This document shows, one piece after another, positions 21,239 through 33,890 of a stretch of 64,000 nt of DNA. The notes under the pieces are model-generated. The model searched no databases. It was given only the letters and a program-made list of their open reading frames with translations, and was not told the DNA's origin. Source of the DNA: Rapana venosa (lineage: Eukaryota; Mollusca; Gastropoda; Neogastropoda; Muricidae). Location: positions 65,399,254 to 65,463,253 of the forward strand of contig CM054143.1 of NCBI GenBank assembly GCA_028751875.1. Reading direction: 5' to 3'. Within the stretch, counting starts at the first letter, position 1; every line of letters starts with the position of its first letter. The position numbers were made by a program, and so were the translations under genes.

Positions 21239-23939
21239 CCGGAAACACAAGACAGCAACTATGGTGTCTGTCATAGGAGCGAACATGGGGGTTGCCCCCC
21301 CGTTTAAGGGGCCCGACAAGTTAGGCCCAGCAAATCCAACTTCAGCGTGGGAGAGGGAAATTTTTATCTTTTAAGTTTTCCTGGAAAAAAAGGGCAGGAG
21401 AATGGCCTTACGGCGAAAAAAAGGGCAATACAAAAAGGAAAAGGGGGACCGGAAGGAAAAAAGGAAAAAAGGCAGAAACAAAGAAAGGGTTTTTTTCCAA
21501 ACGCAGAAAATTTTCCCCAAAAGGGGGAGAGGCATTTATTTCTTTCCCCCCCCCCCTCCCCCCGCATCCCCCCCGGAGGAAAGGGGAAAATCCTGAACGG
21601 ATGCAAAGGGTGGTTTGAGGCCCCGGGGCCCTTTAGATCACGATGCAGCACCTAAACCCCTTTGGGTTTTCCCCCCCCTTTTCTTTGTGGGTGGGGTTTA
21701 TATGGAAATTTCACACGCGTTGAAAAAAACGATGTGCTGAGCCTTTTTTAAACCCAAATTTCCCCCGTTTCGTTTGGAATGGGTTCGCGCATTTGGGACG
21801 CCTTTAATTTTCCCGTTTAGGGGGCAAGAAAAACCCAAATAAGGGGAAAAACACCCGATGGGTTTTAAAAAACCAAAGGGGGCCCCGGGCGGTTAGGTTT
21901 GCGATTTTTTCCCCCCAAATTTTTTTTGATAACTTTCATGCAGGGTTTCCCGTGCCTTATCTTTTTCGGTGCTCAGGAGATCAACTTCCCCGTTAAGATT
22001 TCCCCCTTTCACCTATATCAATTTTTCGGTTGGTTTTTGGGAAAAAAATGTATAGTATAAGTAGGGTTTTCATCTGTTTAAACCCTGGGAACCATCCGCA
22101 CAAAGTATGCCTGCAAGGGGGCTATGACAGGACTTGATATCTTCCCCTTGTTTTTTTCTGTCAAGGTATGCTTGAAATTTTTTGGGTTTTTCTTTTTGAA
22201 TTTATTCTATTTAAACCCCAAAAACGAAATGAACCGATGACTCGAGGTCTGAACAGACACGAGGGGGATGCGGCATGAAAAAATATTTTTTGGGAAGTGA
22301 GGGTTTTTTTGAAATACGGTTTTGGTAGGGGGAAAAAAACCCCCCCCACTTTGTGAGGGAAAAATTTATAAAAATGGAAATATTTCTGTTGTCTGCCCCT
22401 TCTCAAGGGCCTTTTGGGAAAAACACAACACACAACACCAAACCACCACAAACAAAACACACACACACAAAGGGACACACACCACACCACACACACACAA
22501 ACACGCACACACACCCCGGGAAAACAAACCCCCAAAACACAAAAACACACACACACAAACAAGGTAAAACACACACACACAAACGAGGTAACACACACCC
22601 CAAAGGGACACACCACAGAGGTTTCACACCCCACACAAAACACAACAGGTATGTGAATCTTTCACAGCCCCGGACAGTCAGGGAATCTTGGGAGGCTTTC
22701 AACCGGGAATTAAAAAATTTACTCCCTTTTCCTTTGTTTTTCTATGTTTACTCTTATATTCATACCCCCATGTACTAAAGGGATCCACAGAAATTAAAAA
22801 ACCCCTTTTTGTGGGAAAAACTAGCCCTTTTCTTAAAAAAATCATGTGATTTTGAACAAATTTTTTTAGGGTTTTTAAATTTTTTAAAAATTTTAGCAAA
22901 CACTGTACCCCCTCAGTCCCTTGTATCTGCTAGCTTCCTTACCGCAATATGCATTTCCCCGGGGGGGCAACGCGGGAGGAATACAGGCAAACCCCCTTTT
23001 TAGGGGGTTTTTCCCAAATTTTCTCGTTTACAAAACCGGTTTTTGCTCCCATGTCCCCAACCCAAAAACAAGTTTATCAGTCCCCTTTTTTCATGCTTAA
23101 AAAAAATTTTGTGAAAATCACCAAAATTTTTTTTCCCCTCGCACTCAATTTCAAGATACTACTTTAAACCCCCAAATTAAAAAACCTGGGGTGCAGTCGG
23201 CCCTTGGGCACCCCAAAATGGCCTTTGTAAGGGAGGGAAAAAGGTGGTTTCAGGCGGACCATTGGGGGTTTTCCCGCTGTATTTTTCTTTTTACTTTTTT
23301 TTTTTCCCAAAGTCGTTTCTGGCTCACTCCAAGGTTTTTCCCACGGGGAAACTTTGCGTATTTTGGCCGTTTTTTCCCCCAAACCCCGAAGGTTTGCCGC
23401 ATTCCCCACTTTGGGGACGTTTTGTTTTGGGTTGTTTGTGTTTTTCCCTAACTCACCCAAACCCCCGACATGAATCACAGGAAACTTTTTCTGTTTCATA
23501 TTTGATTTTTCTTTCCTGTTTTTTATAAAACGAAGGTAATTTTAAAGGGATGGGAGGTTTTGCACTTGAAGTTTTACGTGGGAGAAAAGGAAAACCAAAC
23601 TTTAACCCCTTCGCTGTGGCGGGTTAATTTGATTTCTTTTTACTTGAAAATAAGGGGGAGATCCCCTCCGGGGGATTTTTTTTGGGGGGTTTAAATTCCC
23701 CCCCTGTGGCAGGGGTATGGGTTACATGGGTTTCCCAGTAGCAGAGGGGGTAAACTGATTCTTTACGTGGGGTTTCCCCCAGGTTTTATTTGCCCCCAAA
23801 ATACACCAATGCCCAAAACAGCCAAATTTCCCCCTACCGGGTCGGTCCCTCGCCCCCGGGGTTTCCAAAGGGCCCGGGCCTTCGTTGCTAACAGGGGCAG
23901 ATGTCGAAAGTATGTACTGAGTAAAACGCCCGCAAAATT
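21239..23939. other. Degraded sequence, nothing recognised except CA tract
   Basis: A CA-rich tract lies at about 22,421-22,635. Otherwise homopolymer-smeared sequence with no recognisable domain. 23,760-23,939 may be 5' sequence of the plus-strand LINE that follows. Confidence 0.6.
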
Positions 23940-26237
23940 TCCCTGCCAGAAACAACACCATATTGGCACGTGGAATGTACGGAAAACTAAGAGCTGCAGG
24001 GAAATTTGGGAAAAACGAACCCTGAGATGTCCAGATAAACAAGGCACAAACCCGGGGTTGCGAAGGGAGGTGGAAAAACAAAGGGAGGGAAAAAAACGCC
24101 CAGGAAAACCAAAAAATTTTTCTACAGTGGAAAACAGGGTAAAAAATGAACCCCGGGCGTGGGGTTTTTTTCGTTCACCAAAAAACACCGGGGAAAAACC
24201 GTCATGAGCTGTCAGCCCGTGTCCAGGGAGAATTTTTTACCCTCCCCCTGAAAAGCCCCCCCCTTTAACATAATATAGTACAAGGATTTCCCCCCCACAT
24301 CAGCACACAGTGAAGCCCTTAAAAAATTTTTTTGACCAGCTCCAAAAGGTTTTTGAAACAAACACCCCCAAAAAAGACATCCCGGGTTTTGCAAGGGACT
24401 GGAAGCCAAGGGAGGAGAAGAAGCATGGAAAGACTGGGAGGGCGTTTGTGGGGCCCCATTTTAAAAAACCAATTTAAATGAAAGAGGGTTTAGACTCCTG
24501 GAGTTTGCCCGTAACAACCACCTCCCGCTAGTGGGAAAACACTTGGCCCCACACAAGAAAACCAGAAAAAGGACATGGAAAAGCCCAAAAGGAGAAACCC
24601 ACAACCAAATAGTTACATCATGGGAAAAAAAACGGTTTCAGTCTAGCCCTTAAACATCGCCCGACCCCGAAGTTTTTTCCCGGAAACAGAAATAGGGGGG
24701 TGATCATGATCTTTGAAGATGATTTCCGCTACGTTTTAAAGAAAAATCCACAAGCGAAAAAACAACCCCCATCAAATTTGACCTCGGAAAAAACTGAAGG
24801 ACCCAGGGTATTAGAAATTTTTTAAGCAAGGATAGGTTTGGAAAATTTTTCAGCCCACTTTTGATAGGGCTCAGCATAGATACACCCGGGCGAATAGTTT
24901 CAATTTCGCGGTGGGTGGGAAAAAAGCAAACGAGCTTCTTTGGGAAAAGCCGACCATTTAAAAAAAAAAAGGGTTTACACCTAACATTTCCCACCCAAAA
25001 ATGGACAAGCAAAAGAGCGAAGAAAAAAAAAAAATGGGAAACCAAAAAAAAGAGCAAACAATATAAAGGGGGGTTTAACAAAAAAAAATCAGGAAGTCCA
25101 GGGCGGAGGGAAAAGAGAAATTGGGGTGGTGAAAAGTGCCCAAAACAAAGAAAAGAACATCAAGAAAAACAAAAGCAAGAAAGCATATCAGCTGGTTTAA
25201 AGACCTGGCTAGCACAAAACAGAAAAAAAGGGGTTTTTTCCCAACCCAAAAAACAAAAAAAGGGGAAAAGGGCTCACTGCGACCAGGATATTCTGAACAG
25301 ATTTAAAAGAAATTTTTGCTCCGACCGTATAACTATTTGAAAGCAGGAGATCCAGAAATCCCCTTCATGGGACCCCAAACAAAAAACACAGACAGTCACC
25401 CTATCCTCCCAGAAGAAGTGGAAACCGCGAAGATCGCTGAAAAAAGGGGGAAATCAGCAAAGGGGTGACAAAAATTTCCCGCTGAGTTTGGGCCAAGCGG
25501 GGGGGAAACCCTGCAGCGCCCCTTTTAAAGAATCTGAACAAGTTGGCAACAGGAAAATGGGCCCAAAAACCTGGAAACCCGTCCCCCTCATCATCACCCT
25601 CCCCCGAAAGGAAATCACAACAAAGCCTTTAAATTTCCGCACAATCACCCTATGTCACCCAAACAAAGGGCATGCGCAGGGTAAAATTGAATAGACTGAA
25701 GCCCCAAGAGAGACCATTTAATTTTGAGGGAAAAAAGCAGGTTTCAGAGCAGGGCGCAGCACAACGAACGATATTCAACCCCCGAAAAACAAAGTGAGCG
25801 GTAAACCCTTCCCAAAATAAAAGCCCTTTTCCACGTATTTATCGATTTTAAAAAAGGCATTTTTAAGGGTGTGGGTGCCGCTTTGTGGGCAACCTGAATT
25901 TGTACACATCAAAAGCCAAAAGTGATCAGAGTAAAACAAAACAGGGTGTACAACGAGGGGCCCCCCGTGCAGTTGAAATACAACAAAAAAACATTGGAGA
26001 ATGGTTTCGAACAAAATTTGGAGGGAAGGAAAAGGGGTGTCTACTCTCACCCCACTTTTTCAACATCTTCCTTGAGAGAATTTAAAGGCTGAGGCACTGG
26101 AACATTTATGAAGGGTCAATCCGCATTGGGGGGCAAAAACGATCACAAAAAACCTTTCCCCTTCCCCGCCGATGAATTGATTTGGGAAAAGCAGGGGTCC
26201 AAAAAAAAGCCCTTTCCAGCCTAACCCGAACACTTGA

Positions 26238-26278
<41 letters not shown>

Positions 26279-26920
26279 TTAAAAAATTTTTAAAAAAATT
26301 TTTTTTTTAAAAAAGGGGGCCTTTTCCAAAAAATTTGGCCCGGGAAAAAAGTTTTCAGAGACAAAAAAAAGTTTTCAAAACAAAAAACCCCTTAGGAACC
26401 GAAAAATTTAATTTTAAGACAGAAAGGCCCCGGAAACCCTTTTTTAAACCTTTCAAGGACCCCGGGGGCTTTTACCCAGGGGTAAGGCAGCGGAGATGAG
26501 GGTGCCGGGGGAATCCTTTGGTCCCAAAAAAAAACCCCTTAAGAGAAAGGGGAATTTTCAAAAACCTCAAACCATTGGCCCCCTTTTAAACCTTTTTTTA
26601 AGTCGTGAAAAGGGGCCCCCAAAATTAAAATTTGGGGACGTACAAAAACCCAAAAACAAATAAGTTTTCAAAGGGGGGTTTCCGGGGAAAAGACCAAAAA
26701 ACCCAAGGGAAAGCGGGGGATAACCCCGAATTTCCGGCCAAACCAAAACCCTTTAGAAAAGGCGGGAAAAGCGAAAATTAAGGGAATGGGCAAGGGCCAA
26801 AAAAACCCCCCCGGGTAATTACGGGGCGTTTGAAGGAATTCCAAGGGAGGAAAAACAACCGGGAAAACTAGGGTTTTAACAAATTGGGGAAAAGGGCGGG
26901 CCAAAAAAAACATAAATGTG
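23940..26920 (+). mobile_element. APE-type LINE, frameshifted (plus strand)
   Basis: A second copy of the endonuclease-RT LINE type, opposite in orientation to the one at 16.6-19.6 kb. Domain order is clear in three-frame reading. Endonuclease start is IGTWNVR near 23,960. Endonuclease C-terminal part is LLEFARNNHLPL near 24,500 and then RTWKSP with HNQI. An RT entry region has WKPVPLIITLPRKE near 25,570, then NFRTITL. AGFRAGRSTTNDI lies near 25,735, and IDFKKAF near 25,845 is the first catalytic Asp region. IGEWFRT then GCLLSPHFFNIFLERI lies near 25,995-26,085. The catalytic YADD-type box is not intact near 26,165. A poly-A run (26,237-26,273) interrupts the frame, and basic C-terminal sequence reaches about 26,920. 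All joins need frameshifts, so this copy is non-functional as assembled. Confidence 0.8.
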
Positions 26921-27904
26921 CAGGCCGTTGGAAAAAAATTTTTTGGGGGGAAATTTTTTATTTTGAGGGGGCCCCAACTTTTTTGTAGCTTAAAAAACCC
27001 AAAAAAATGATTTTTAATATTTTTGATAATACTTTTTGTTTTGTAGAAAAAACTGTTGAAATAAAATTTTTAAAATTTAAGTGCTTTTTGTTTATCCTTT
27101 TGGAAAAAAAAAAACATTACATCCTTTTACAAACTTTTCTTTCGGGTTTTTTCCTTTTAATCCTTTTAAATTTCTTAGCCAAAGAAACTTTTTTTAAAAG
27201 GAAAAACCCAAGAAACCACCGGCCCAGTTTCCCCCAAAGTCCAACGACGAAAAAAACAAAAGAAAAAAAGCCAAAATTTAAAAAGGAAAAATAAAAAAAA
27301 CAATAAAAATTTTTTTTTTCTTTAATTTTTTCATCGGGGTTGGCCCAATTTTTAAAATCCTTTCCCCGGACCAACCCCCGCCACCCGTACAAAAACGCCA
27401 CCCCCAACCCCCAGAGAACAAAGGAAACCCAGGAAAAACACCCCCGTCCCGAAACTTCAGACCAAAAAAACAACAAAAGGGGGGCAACCAAGAAAAAAAT
27501 AAAACAAAGCAGGGGAGGGGAAAATTTTTTTTTGTTTGGGAGTTTGGTTTTAAGAGGAAAAGGTTAAAGGGGGCAAAAAACCCAAATTTTTGGGGGCGCC
27601 GGGAAAAAATTTTTTCAAAAGCGCCCCCTAACAAAAGCGCGTTTACTTTTCCCCCCCCGCCCTTTTTTTGAAAAATTTTGGGGAAACTGCAATAATTGAC
27701 AATTTAAAATAGCACCAAAGACCTGAAAGGCCCCGATGGAAAAAGTTTAAAAAACCAGGCGGGGGGGGAAGGGGGGTTTTTTTCCAAAAAAAATTTTTTC
27801 CAAGGGCAACCCCCCCCAACCAAAATTTTTTGCTCCCGGGGGTTTTCCCTTTTTTCTTTAGAAAAAGGGGAGTAAAAAGTTTTCCCTTACAAATAAATTT
27901 TACG
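26921..27904. other. Degraded AT-rich sequence, nothing recognised
   Basis: Homopolymer blocks dominate and no domain or repeat family could be made out. Contig 3 begins at a gap, so there is no clean counterpart for comparison. Confidence 0.6.
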
Positions 27905-28384
27905 TTTGGGGGTCCGGGAAAAACTTTTTTCCAAAAAAACTGGCCAAACCCCCCTTTACAAATTAAGTGTCCCCCTTACGTTTTTCCTCCATTTAAATAC
28001 TTCATCCCAAAAAAAAACAATTAAAAAAAAACAACAACCAAAAAAACGGTTTGATGGACAAAGGTTTTGGAAGAAAAATTTTTTCAGATGAAAAGGGTAA
28101 AGGGGGGAAAAAATGCTTTTTTTCTTTTTTTTTCCAAAAGGTTTTTCAACCCACCCCACCCAAATTTTAAACATGAAACCCCAAAAAGGGGAAACAATTT
28201 GCGGTTTTGCTTAGCCCAAACGGGGACCGTATTAAGTCCCTTTTCCCTTAAAAAATTTTTAAATTTAACCCCGGTTCTTTTGTTTGGGGTGTGTTAGGAA
28301 TTTTTAACCGGGAAAATAAAAACAAAAGGGGCCAGGTTTTTCCCCCCCCAAATAATCCCGCCCCCTCCTTACTGTTTTCTCTCC

Positions 28385-28428
28385 ATTACATACATACACT
28401 CACACACACTACACACACACACACTACA

Positions 28429-28465
<37 letters not shown>
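28385..28465. repeat. CA/CACT microsatellite (copy A)
   Basis: ACACTAC-interrupted CA tract. The counterpart at 54,290-54,360 is slightly shorter. Confidence 0.95.
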
Positions 28466-28467
<2 letters not shown>

Positions 28468-28745
28468 GTATGATGTTGATGTCAATCAGTTGTTTTAAGT
28501 GACACTGAAAATGTTGTTTGCTGTGATCAGCTGGCATGACAAACAGTGAGTCCAAAACCAATGTGTCTTCCATCTTTTATCTTATATTTCTCCCCCATAA
28601 TAACTGGCATGTTCAACTCCTTTTTATGGTTTTCTCCACTCCAACCCCGATAAACAGTGAATCTAAGTTAGGATGAAAGCAGTCCAGGGTTTCAGGGATA
28701 GCGAAGATGAAGGTTGGTGAAGGGTCGTCTTCCGATGCCAGCTGG

Positions 28746-28962
28746 GCTGACAAGATCATTTCCAAGTACATAGTCACGATGCGCTGACAAGATCATTTCC
28801 TAGTACATTGTCACGATGCGCTGACAAGATCATTTCCAAGTACATAGTCACGATGCGCTGACAAGATCATTTCCAAGTACATAGTCAGATCGCTGACAAG
28901 GGTCATTTCCTAGTACATGTCACGAATGCGCGACAAGATCATTCCAAGTACATAGTCACGAG
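28746..28962 (+). repeat. 37-bp minisatellite, six units (copy A)
   Basis: Unit begins gctgacaagatcatttcc and ends gtcacgatgc. Two unit types differ at aag/tag and catag/cattg. The last two units carry several small deletions not seen in copy B. Confidence 0.9.
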
Positions 28963-29139
28963 TGTTCCGGAATATTCTATGCAGGAAAGGTAAGAGACAG
29001 AGAGAACCAGGTGGAACTTCACGAATCAGCAGCAGCAGCACAGCACATTAGTCTACAGGCTGATTTGTTTTATGGTAGAGTGCCCTGCCGTACGCTGCCC
29101 CTTGAGCTTGCCGAGTTGCCTATTTCGTTCTATTTATTT

Positions 29140-29375
29140 ACTTCTTTATTTTTATCTTAACATCTTTGTTTCGAGATTTGGAATAAGCACACATGTACTC
29201 TTTTTACATCCTCCCGTGTGTATGCGTTTGTAAATTCTGTCATCTGGTTCCACCGGGACACAATGGCCTACTCTTTCCGAAAGCGAACGGATTTAACGTG
29301 CGCAAGACGTTCTGGTGCGTCACACACGGCTCGTTTATAGTCTTATCAAGGACTTAGGGGGTGGAGTCTGCACTG
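29140..29375 (-). mobile_element. SINE-A fragment (copy A)
   Basis: Minus-strand SINE-A tail and core: tttcgagatttggaataagc, acacaatggcctactctttc, then tttatagtcttatcaagga. The head with pol III boxes is absent. The counterpart is at 55,065-55,310, and copy A has many single-base losses relative to it. Confidence 0.8.
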
Positions 29376-29619
29376 ATGTTAACTGCAGGGGAAAATATCC
29401 ACCTGGCTTAGTGATAATGAGCTTGGGTGGGATGTCATGTCAGTTTTGTGTGATTGTAATTGTGGCCTGTAACTTCAAGAAAAAAGGTCATAAAAAAGCA
29501 GTTCCAACTGCCCGATCACTGTCTTCTCTCTCACATGCCTTTGATTTTGTATTGATGTTGTTATTTTGATTGTTTTAATGTCTGTGAAAATATGGCAGAA
29601 CATCCCTCGTCAAAGATGG

Positions 29620-29695
29620 TGGTGGTGTGGTAGTGATGGTAGTGGTGGTGATGGTGGTGGTGGTGGTGGTGTGTGTGTGTGTGGAGGGGGGGGGA
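29620..29695. repeat. GGT/GT repeat (copy A)
   Basis: Trinucleotide GGT with TGATGG interruptions, then (GT)n and a G-run. The counterpart is at 55,557-55,637. Confidence 0.9.
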
Positions 29696-29699
29696 TGCT

Positions 29700-31049
29700 G
29701 TTGCTCTTTTGTTTTATTTTCTCGAGTGGGTAGGTAGACCTGAAGATGTGTTCAATCTGCCTCAGCAGAATCCAGACTGTTCTTCAGCAACAGTATTACA
29801 TGCGTGAGGGTGGAATTATTCTGACTGGTTTCAGCACTAACTCGCCTGACTGATGCAATACATGCTGACCAATTGACTGACTGACTGACACTGCTGACCA
29901 ACCAGCCAAACATGGCCGGACAACCAGCCAACCAACCAACCCAGTGGCAGTTTTGTCTACAATCTTCAGTATGAAAACATTGACCCCACTGAATCAGCAT
30001 AATGATAATCGGCGGAGAGTCAGGTCTTCTCCCGTCACAACTAATGATCCGTGATGCACGTGACATTTTTTTTTCTGTTCACCCACAGAGGGCGCTGACT
30101 TTCTGGGCCTGCGCACGTCACTGATCCGTTGACAGTGATTTCAAATACTCAGCGACAGCCGAAGACGCTTGGTCACCACTCCCAGTAGTTTTAAGGTGAG
30201 GCCAAAGGTAAGTGTGTGTACTTATTTATAACTTCATTTTATCATTGAGAATTGCTTTGATATATTTGAAGTCGAAACACATGGGAAAAGCAAGAGAATT
30301 GTGGAAGGCTGCAGGTTTAAAAAATAATGTAGACCGGTTTTCCAAAACTGAAGTTGGGCAGATTATCATGGAGGGGCAAAATTTCCGCGCCCACTCCTGT
30401 AGCTAGATACCTACTTTTAGCTCCCTCGGAAATCGTTGCGACGTTGAACTGAATTCTTCGCCACTGGTGGCCAACACAGGGCTTTAAACGATGTTGCCTG
30501 CTGATATTGTAGTTCATGGAAAACGAAGAGAACGTGACAAGTGGTCACCAGTTGGGTTCTACAAAATTAAAAGGACATTTTCGTTTCAAAGTGCAGTACG
30601 CTATACTTTGCTGACTATGAACTTAAGGTAATTTTGTCCCCTTTAGTATAGTTTTAATCTTTGCTTTAAAAAAAATTTAAACATACGTACAAAATTCTAG
30701 TATTATACAAGTTTCACTACTGCCTCATGCCTTAAAGTGTAAGTGTACAGTTTCTCATAAAATACACGCACGACGCACGCTCACACAAATATATGTATGC
30801 TTATGTTTAGCCAGTTTTATTGTTCATTTCAGTGTTTTATCTGTATTCATTAAGAATGTTATTTTCATTAGTTCATTGCTAAATGTCTGGTGACACGTGG
30901 AGCCAGTGATAAAGCTTAGCGTGGGGGAAGAGAGAGCGTTGCTCTTGCGATTTGATTTGATGGCCGGGGTCGAATCACTACGATTTCCTCCCTTGAGTTA
31001 ACAATAGAGCAACTCTACTCCCCCCAGAAAATTATTCGATGAAACTATA
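29700..31049. other. Unannotated part of copy A
   Basis: Holds short tandem motifs (gactgactgac, accaaccaacc near 29,870-29,945) and otherwise unique sequence shared with 55,640-56,990. A GGTAAG at about 30,206 could be a splice donor, but no convincing exon is attached. Confidence 0.5.
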
Positions 31050-31215
31050 CAAAGGTCCTGTTTGCAAACGCACACAGAATACCTTCCCAACACTAAAAGC
31101 CTGTTCAGCCTTTCAGGAAAAGGCCATTGTGTATTGGTGGCAATGGATGACAAAATTTACAGAACTGCATGCACGCTGGAAATGAATGTAAAAAAGCTCA
31201 CGAGCATTATCGAAA
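31050..31215 (+). mobile_element. SINE-A fragment (copy A)
   Basis: Carries aggtcctgtttgcaaacgca, then caggaaaaggccattgtgta, then acaaaatttacagaactgca and ctggaaatgaatgtaaaa. This is the SINE-A body without a head. The counterpart is at 56,995-57,180. Confidence 0.75.
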
Positions 31216-31399
31216 TAATAGAATTGAAATTGAAGATGCACACACGCATGCACACACACATACATACACACACAATATGAACGCACAGTGTGTTTATTGA
31301 AAGTTTATTAGTTTATTGCCAAATAAGTCTGACACAATTGTTCAAGAACAATCATTGGGTAATAAGACGTATTGTAATTTGTAAGTGAATTTCAACATG

Positions 31400-31465
31400 C
31401 GTGCGTGCGCGCACACGCACGCACACACGCACACACACACGCACACACACACACACACACACACA

Positions 31466-31498
<33 letters not shown>

Positions 31499-31762
31499 GA
31501 TATATTATGGCAATCAGTAATAGAGCCAATACTGCATAAGTAACATTTTATTAATTTTTTTAATTGAAAAGTCCTTGAATTTTGCACCGAAGAGTCTGTC
31601 ACTATGAAACTATCCACAACGATCTATCGAAGACTTTTCTCGTTAGCTTCAGCAGTGACTCCATTCCCTGGAAAGACTGAATGAGACTATGAACCCAGGT
31701 CCTGTGACACGTATGGCCTACACACTCACGCGCGCGCGCACGCACACGCGCGCGCACACACA
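31400..31762. repeat. CA/CG tracts around a SINE-A fragment (copy A)
   Basis: CA/CGCA tract at 31,400-31,497 and a CG/CA tract at 31,727-31,762. Between them, 'gaatgagactatgaacccag' with 'gtcctgtgaca' (about 31,678) is a small SINE-A fragment. The counterpart is at 57,345-57,717. Confidence 0.85.
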
Positions 31763-31799
31763 TAAATCGCCTGTTTAATGTAACAGGCGCCAACTATGA

Positions 31800-31960
31800 C
31801 GTGATATGGATAGTACAAACATACCCAGCATGCACATTCTAGCTTGGCAAGGGATGGGCTCCACAAGGTTTAACTTGCCCAAGATGCACTGCCTGACTTG
31901 TGCAGTGCCCAAGGAACTCCTGAAGGAGTTGAAGTCAGTCAGCATCCCAGTCTGTGAAAG
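31800..31960 (+). repeat. Dispersed repeat with 'aaacatacccagcatg' core (copy A)
   Basis: Contains 'acaaacatacccagcatg' then 'gggatgggctccac'. It recurs in copy B at 57,757-57,930 and, on the minus strand and more diverged, at 62,230-62,425. Its core resembles the middle of SINE-B (agtatatccagcatacac), so it may be a SINE-B relative. Confidence 0.6.
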
Positions 31961-32157
31961 AAGTGCAGCCCATTCACAAAATGGTGTAGCTCAGTTGGTG
32001 ATGGAAGCTTTTTAAAATTTTTTTATAGCAGTGAGCTAATGATTGAAATTATGGGGTTGGGTCATCTGCAATAATACTTTTTGTTAGTATTGTGTTTATG
32101 ACACAGTTCTGTGCACATGCTTGTTATCACAGACTGGCCAGCAGCCTTGATTATTCT

Positions 32158-32318
32158 GATCAGAGAAGGCGAGATGGAAGTGTGTGATCAGAAGGCGAGA
32201 TGGAAGTGCGTGATCAGAAGGCGAGATGGAAGTGCGTGATCAGAGAAGGCGAGATGAAGTTCGTGATCAGAGAAGGCGAGATGAAGTTCGTGATCAGAGA
32301 AGGCAAGATGAAGTGTGT
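32158..32318 (+). repeat. ~27-bp minisatellite, six units (copy A)
   Basis: Unit gatcagagaaggcgagatga then agtgcgt, with variants. Copy B has five units (58,109-58,235), one of them truncated. Confidence 0.9.
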
Positions 32319-33259
32319 TGGTATAGGGGTACAGTGCCAGTGGATGCTGTTGTGATAGCATGACATAGTCACCTCTTAAACAGGCCTCTGTAGAGAATGG
32401 GGAATGAGAAAGCCTTCAACACAGCTCTTGTCTGAAGCCAGTACGTTGCACGGATTTTTACTGATAGTTTCGGGATTAAACACAGTTCATTCGTCTTGGT
32501 CTTTGGAGTGAGGATATTCTACAGTTCTAGGGCTCTTTTTAAAGAATAGTTTCCAGAGTTTTCAGGGTTGAGTAAAAGAGCTGACGAGGTACTCAAGTTT
32601 GATTAGAGAGTGGAGTCATGATTTTGCAAGTTAGTATTGTAGACACTTCGGTACAGTGAAAATAGATCCAAAGCATGATTCCTCACATCTGAAACATTTC
32701 ACAGGAAAGAAGCCGATAAGAGAAGCAGCTGATTGTGGAAAATTACAACTGAATGTAAAGTTTACAACATGAAGTAGAGCTACAAAACTGCAGACCAGCA
32801 ATTGCCGCCTTGCCCAGTTCTAGGGCAAGTTTATAGAAAGTAGCTGAGAGCAAAATTATCTGTATAGTACTTGCAGAAAGTTGTGCCTGTCACTCCTTAG
32901 TTTCCTGCTGTTCTGATCAAATTTAACTTCTTCAGCTTTAGGAAATTGCTTCATGGATGTCTCCTGGACAACCTGTCAGTTGCCTTCAGGTGATCACTTG
33001 ACACCAAATTAGAATGCTTCAACATTCCCTGCTTGAAAAAGTTAACTCGGAAGTTAAATCAGTAATTCAAACTAAAATGAATAGACAAAAACCCAAACTG
33101 ACAAAGTACAATAAAAAAGGAAAAAAACTAAAAAGGGACAACAAATAAAAGAAAAATGATTTAAAACGAAATGAAAAAGACTTAGATTGAGCAGGAATAA
33201 AAAAAAAAGGGCCCCAAAAAAATTAAACCCCCAAAAACCAAAACGGGTTTCCCCATAGG
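32319..33259. other. Unannotated part of copy A
   Basis: No recognised exon or repeat. The sequence is closely matched at 58,236-59,194. Confidence 0.5.
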
Positions 33260-33890
33260 AAAAAAGACTAAAAACAAACCCTAAAACTAAACTGAAAGAA
33301 ACTGAACTAAATCAAACCCTCAATAAAACTAAACCAAAAAAACTAAACCAAACCTCAATAAAAATAAACCAAGTAAAACTAAACCAAGTAAAACTAAACC
33401 AAACCCTGAATAAAAATAAACCAATAAAATTTAAAAAAGTAAAACTAAAAAAGTAAAACTAAACCAAACCCTGAAAAAACTAAACCAATAAAACTAAACA
33501 AGTAAAACTAAACCAAAACCCCGAATGAAACTTAGCCAAACCCTGAAAAAAAACTAAACCAAGTAAAACTAAACCAACCGTATAAAACTAACCAAAAACC
33601 CCGAATAAAACCAAACCAAAACCTGAATAAAACTAAACCAATAAAACTAAACAAGTAAAACAAACCCAAAACCCGAGTAAAACTAAACCAAACCCGAATA
33701 AAACTAAACCAATAAAACTAAACCAGTAAAACTAAACCAAACCCTAAATAAAACAAACCAATAAAACTAAACCAAACCCTGAATAAAACTAAACCAATAA
33801 AACTAACCAAGTAAAACTAAACCAAACCCCGAGTAAAACTAAGCCAAACCCGGACTAAAACTATACTGAGTAAAACTGAACTAAACCCAA
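33260..33890 (+). repeat. AAACTAAACC-type satellite (copy A)
   Basis: Composite tandem array built from 'taaaactaaacc' joined by aat, aagt or aaccctgaa linkers. Almost no G occurs on the plus strand. Flanking sequence to about 34,150 decays from the same motif. The counterpart is at 59,195-59,745. Confidence 0.9.

Larger units (their letters stand above)
14450..28356. other. Degraded-quality consensus region
   Basis: Throughout this stretch, ordinary sequence is replaced by blocks of 3-6 identical bases (ggggtttt, aaaaccc, ccccttt), and every recognisable coding domain is shattered by frameshifts. At 27,905-28,356 the same DNA exists in clean form at 53,806-54,256. Comparing them shows CA-type and mixed sequence turned into homopolymer blocks with many small indels. 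The texture switches to normal sharply at 28,357. I infer poor consensus (low coverage or unpolished reads), not biology. Coordinates of features inside are approximate. Confidence 0.8.

Noticed and set aside
20989..21374. Lys/Glu- and Phe/Ser-rich frames
   Set aside because: Translations of the TTC/TTG tract in a degraded region.
23767..24207. Intact host gene in the plus-strand frame starting MGFPPGFICPQ
   Set aside because: The frame contains the LINE endonuclease start (TWNVR) and lies in the degraded region. It is retrotransposon sequence.
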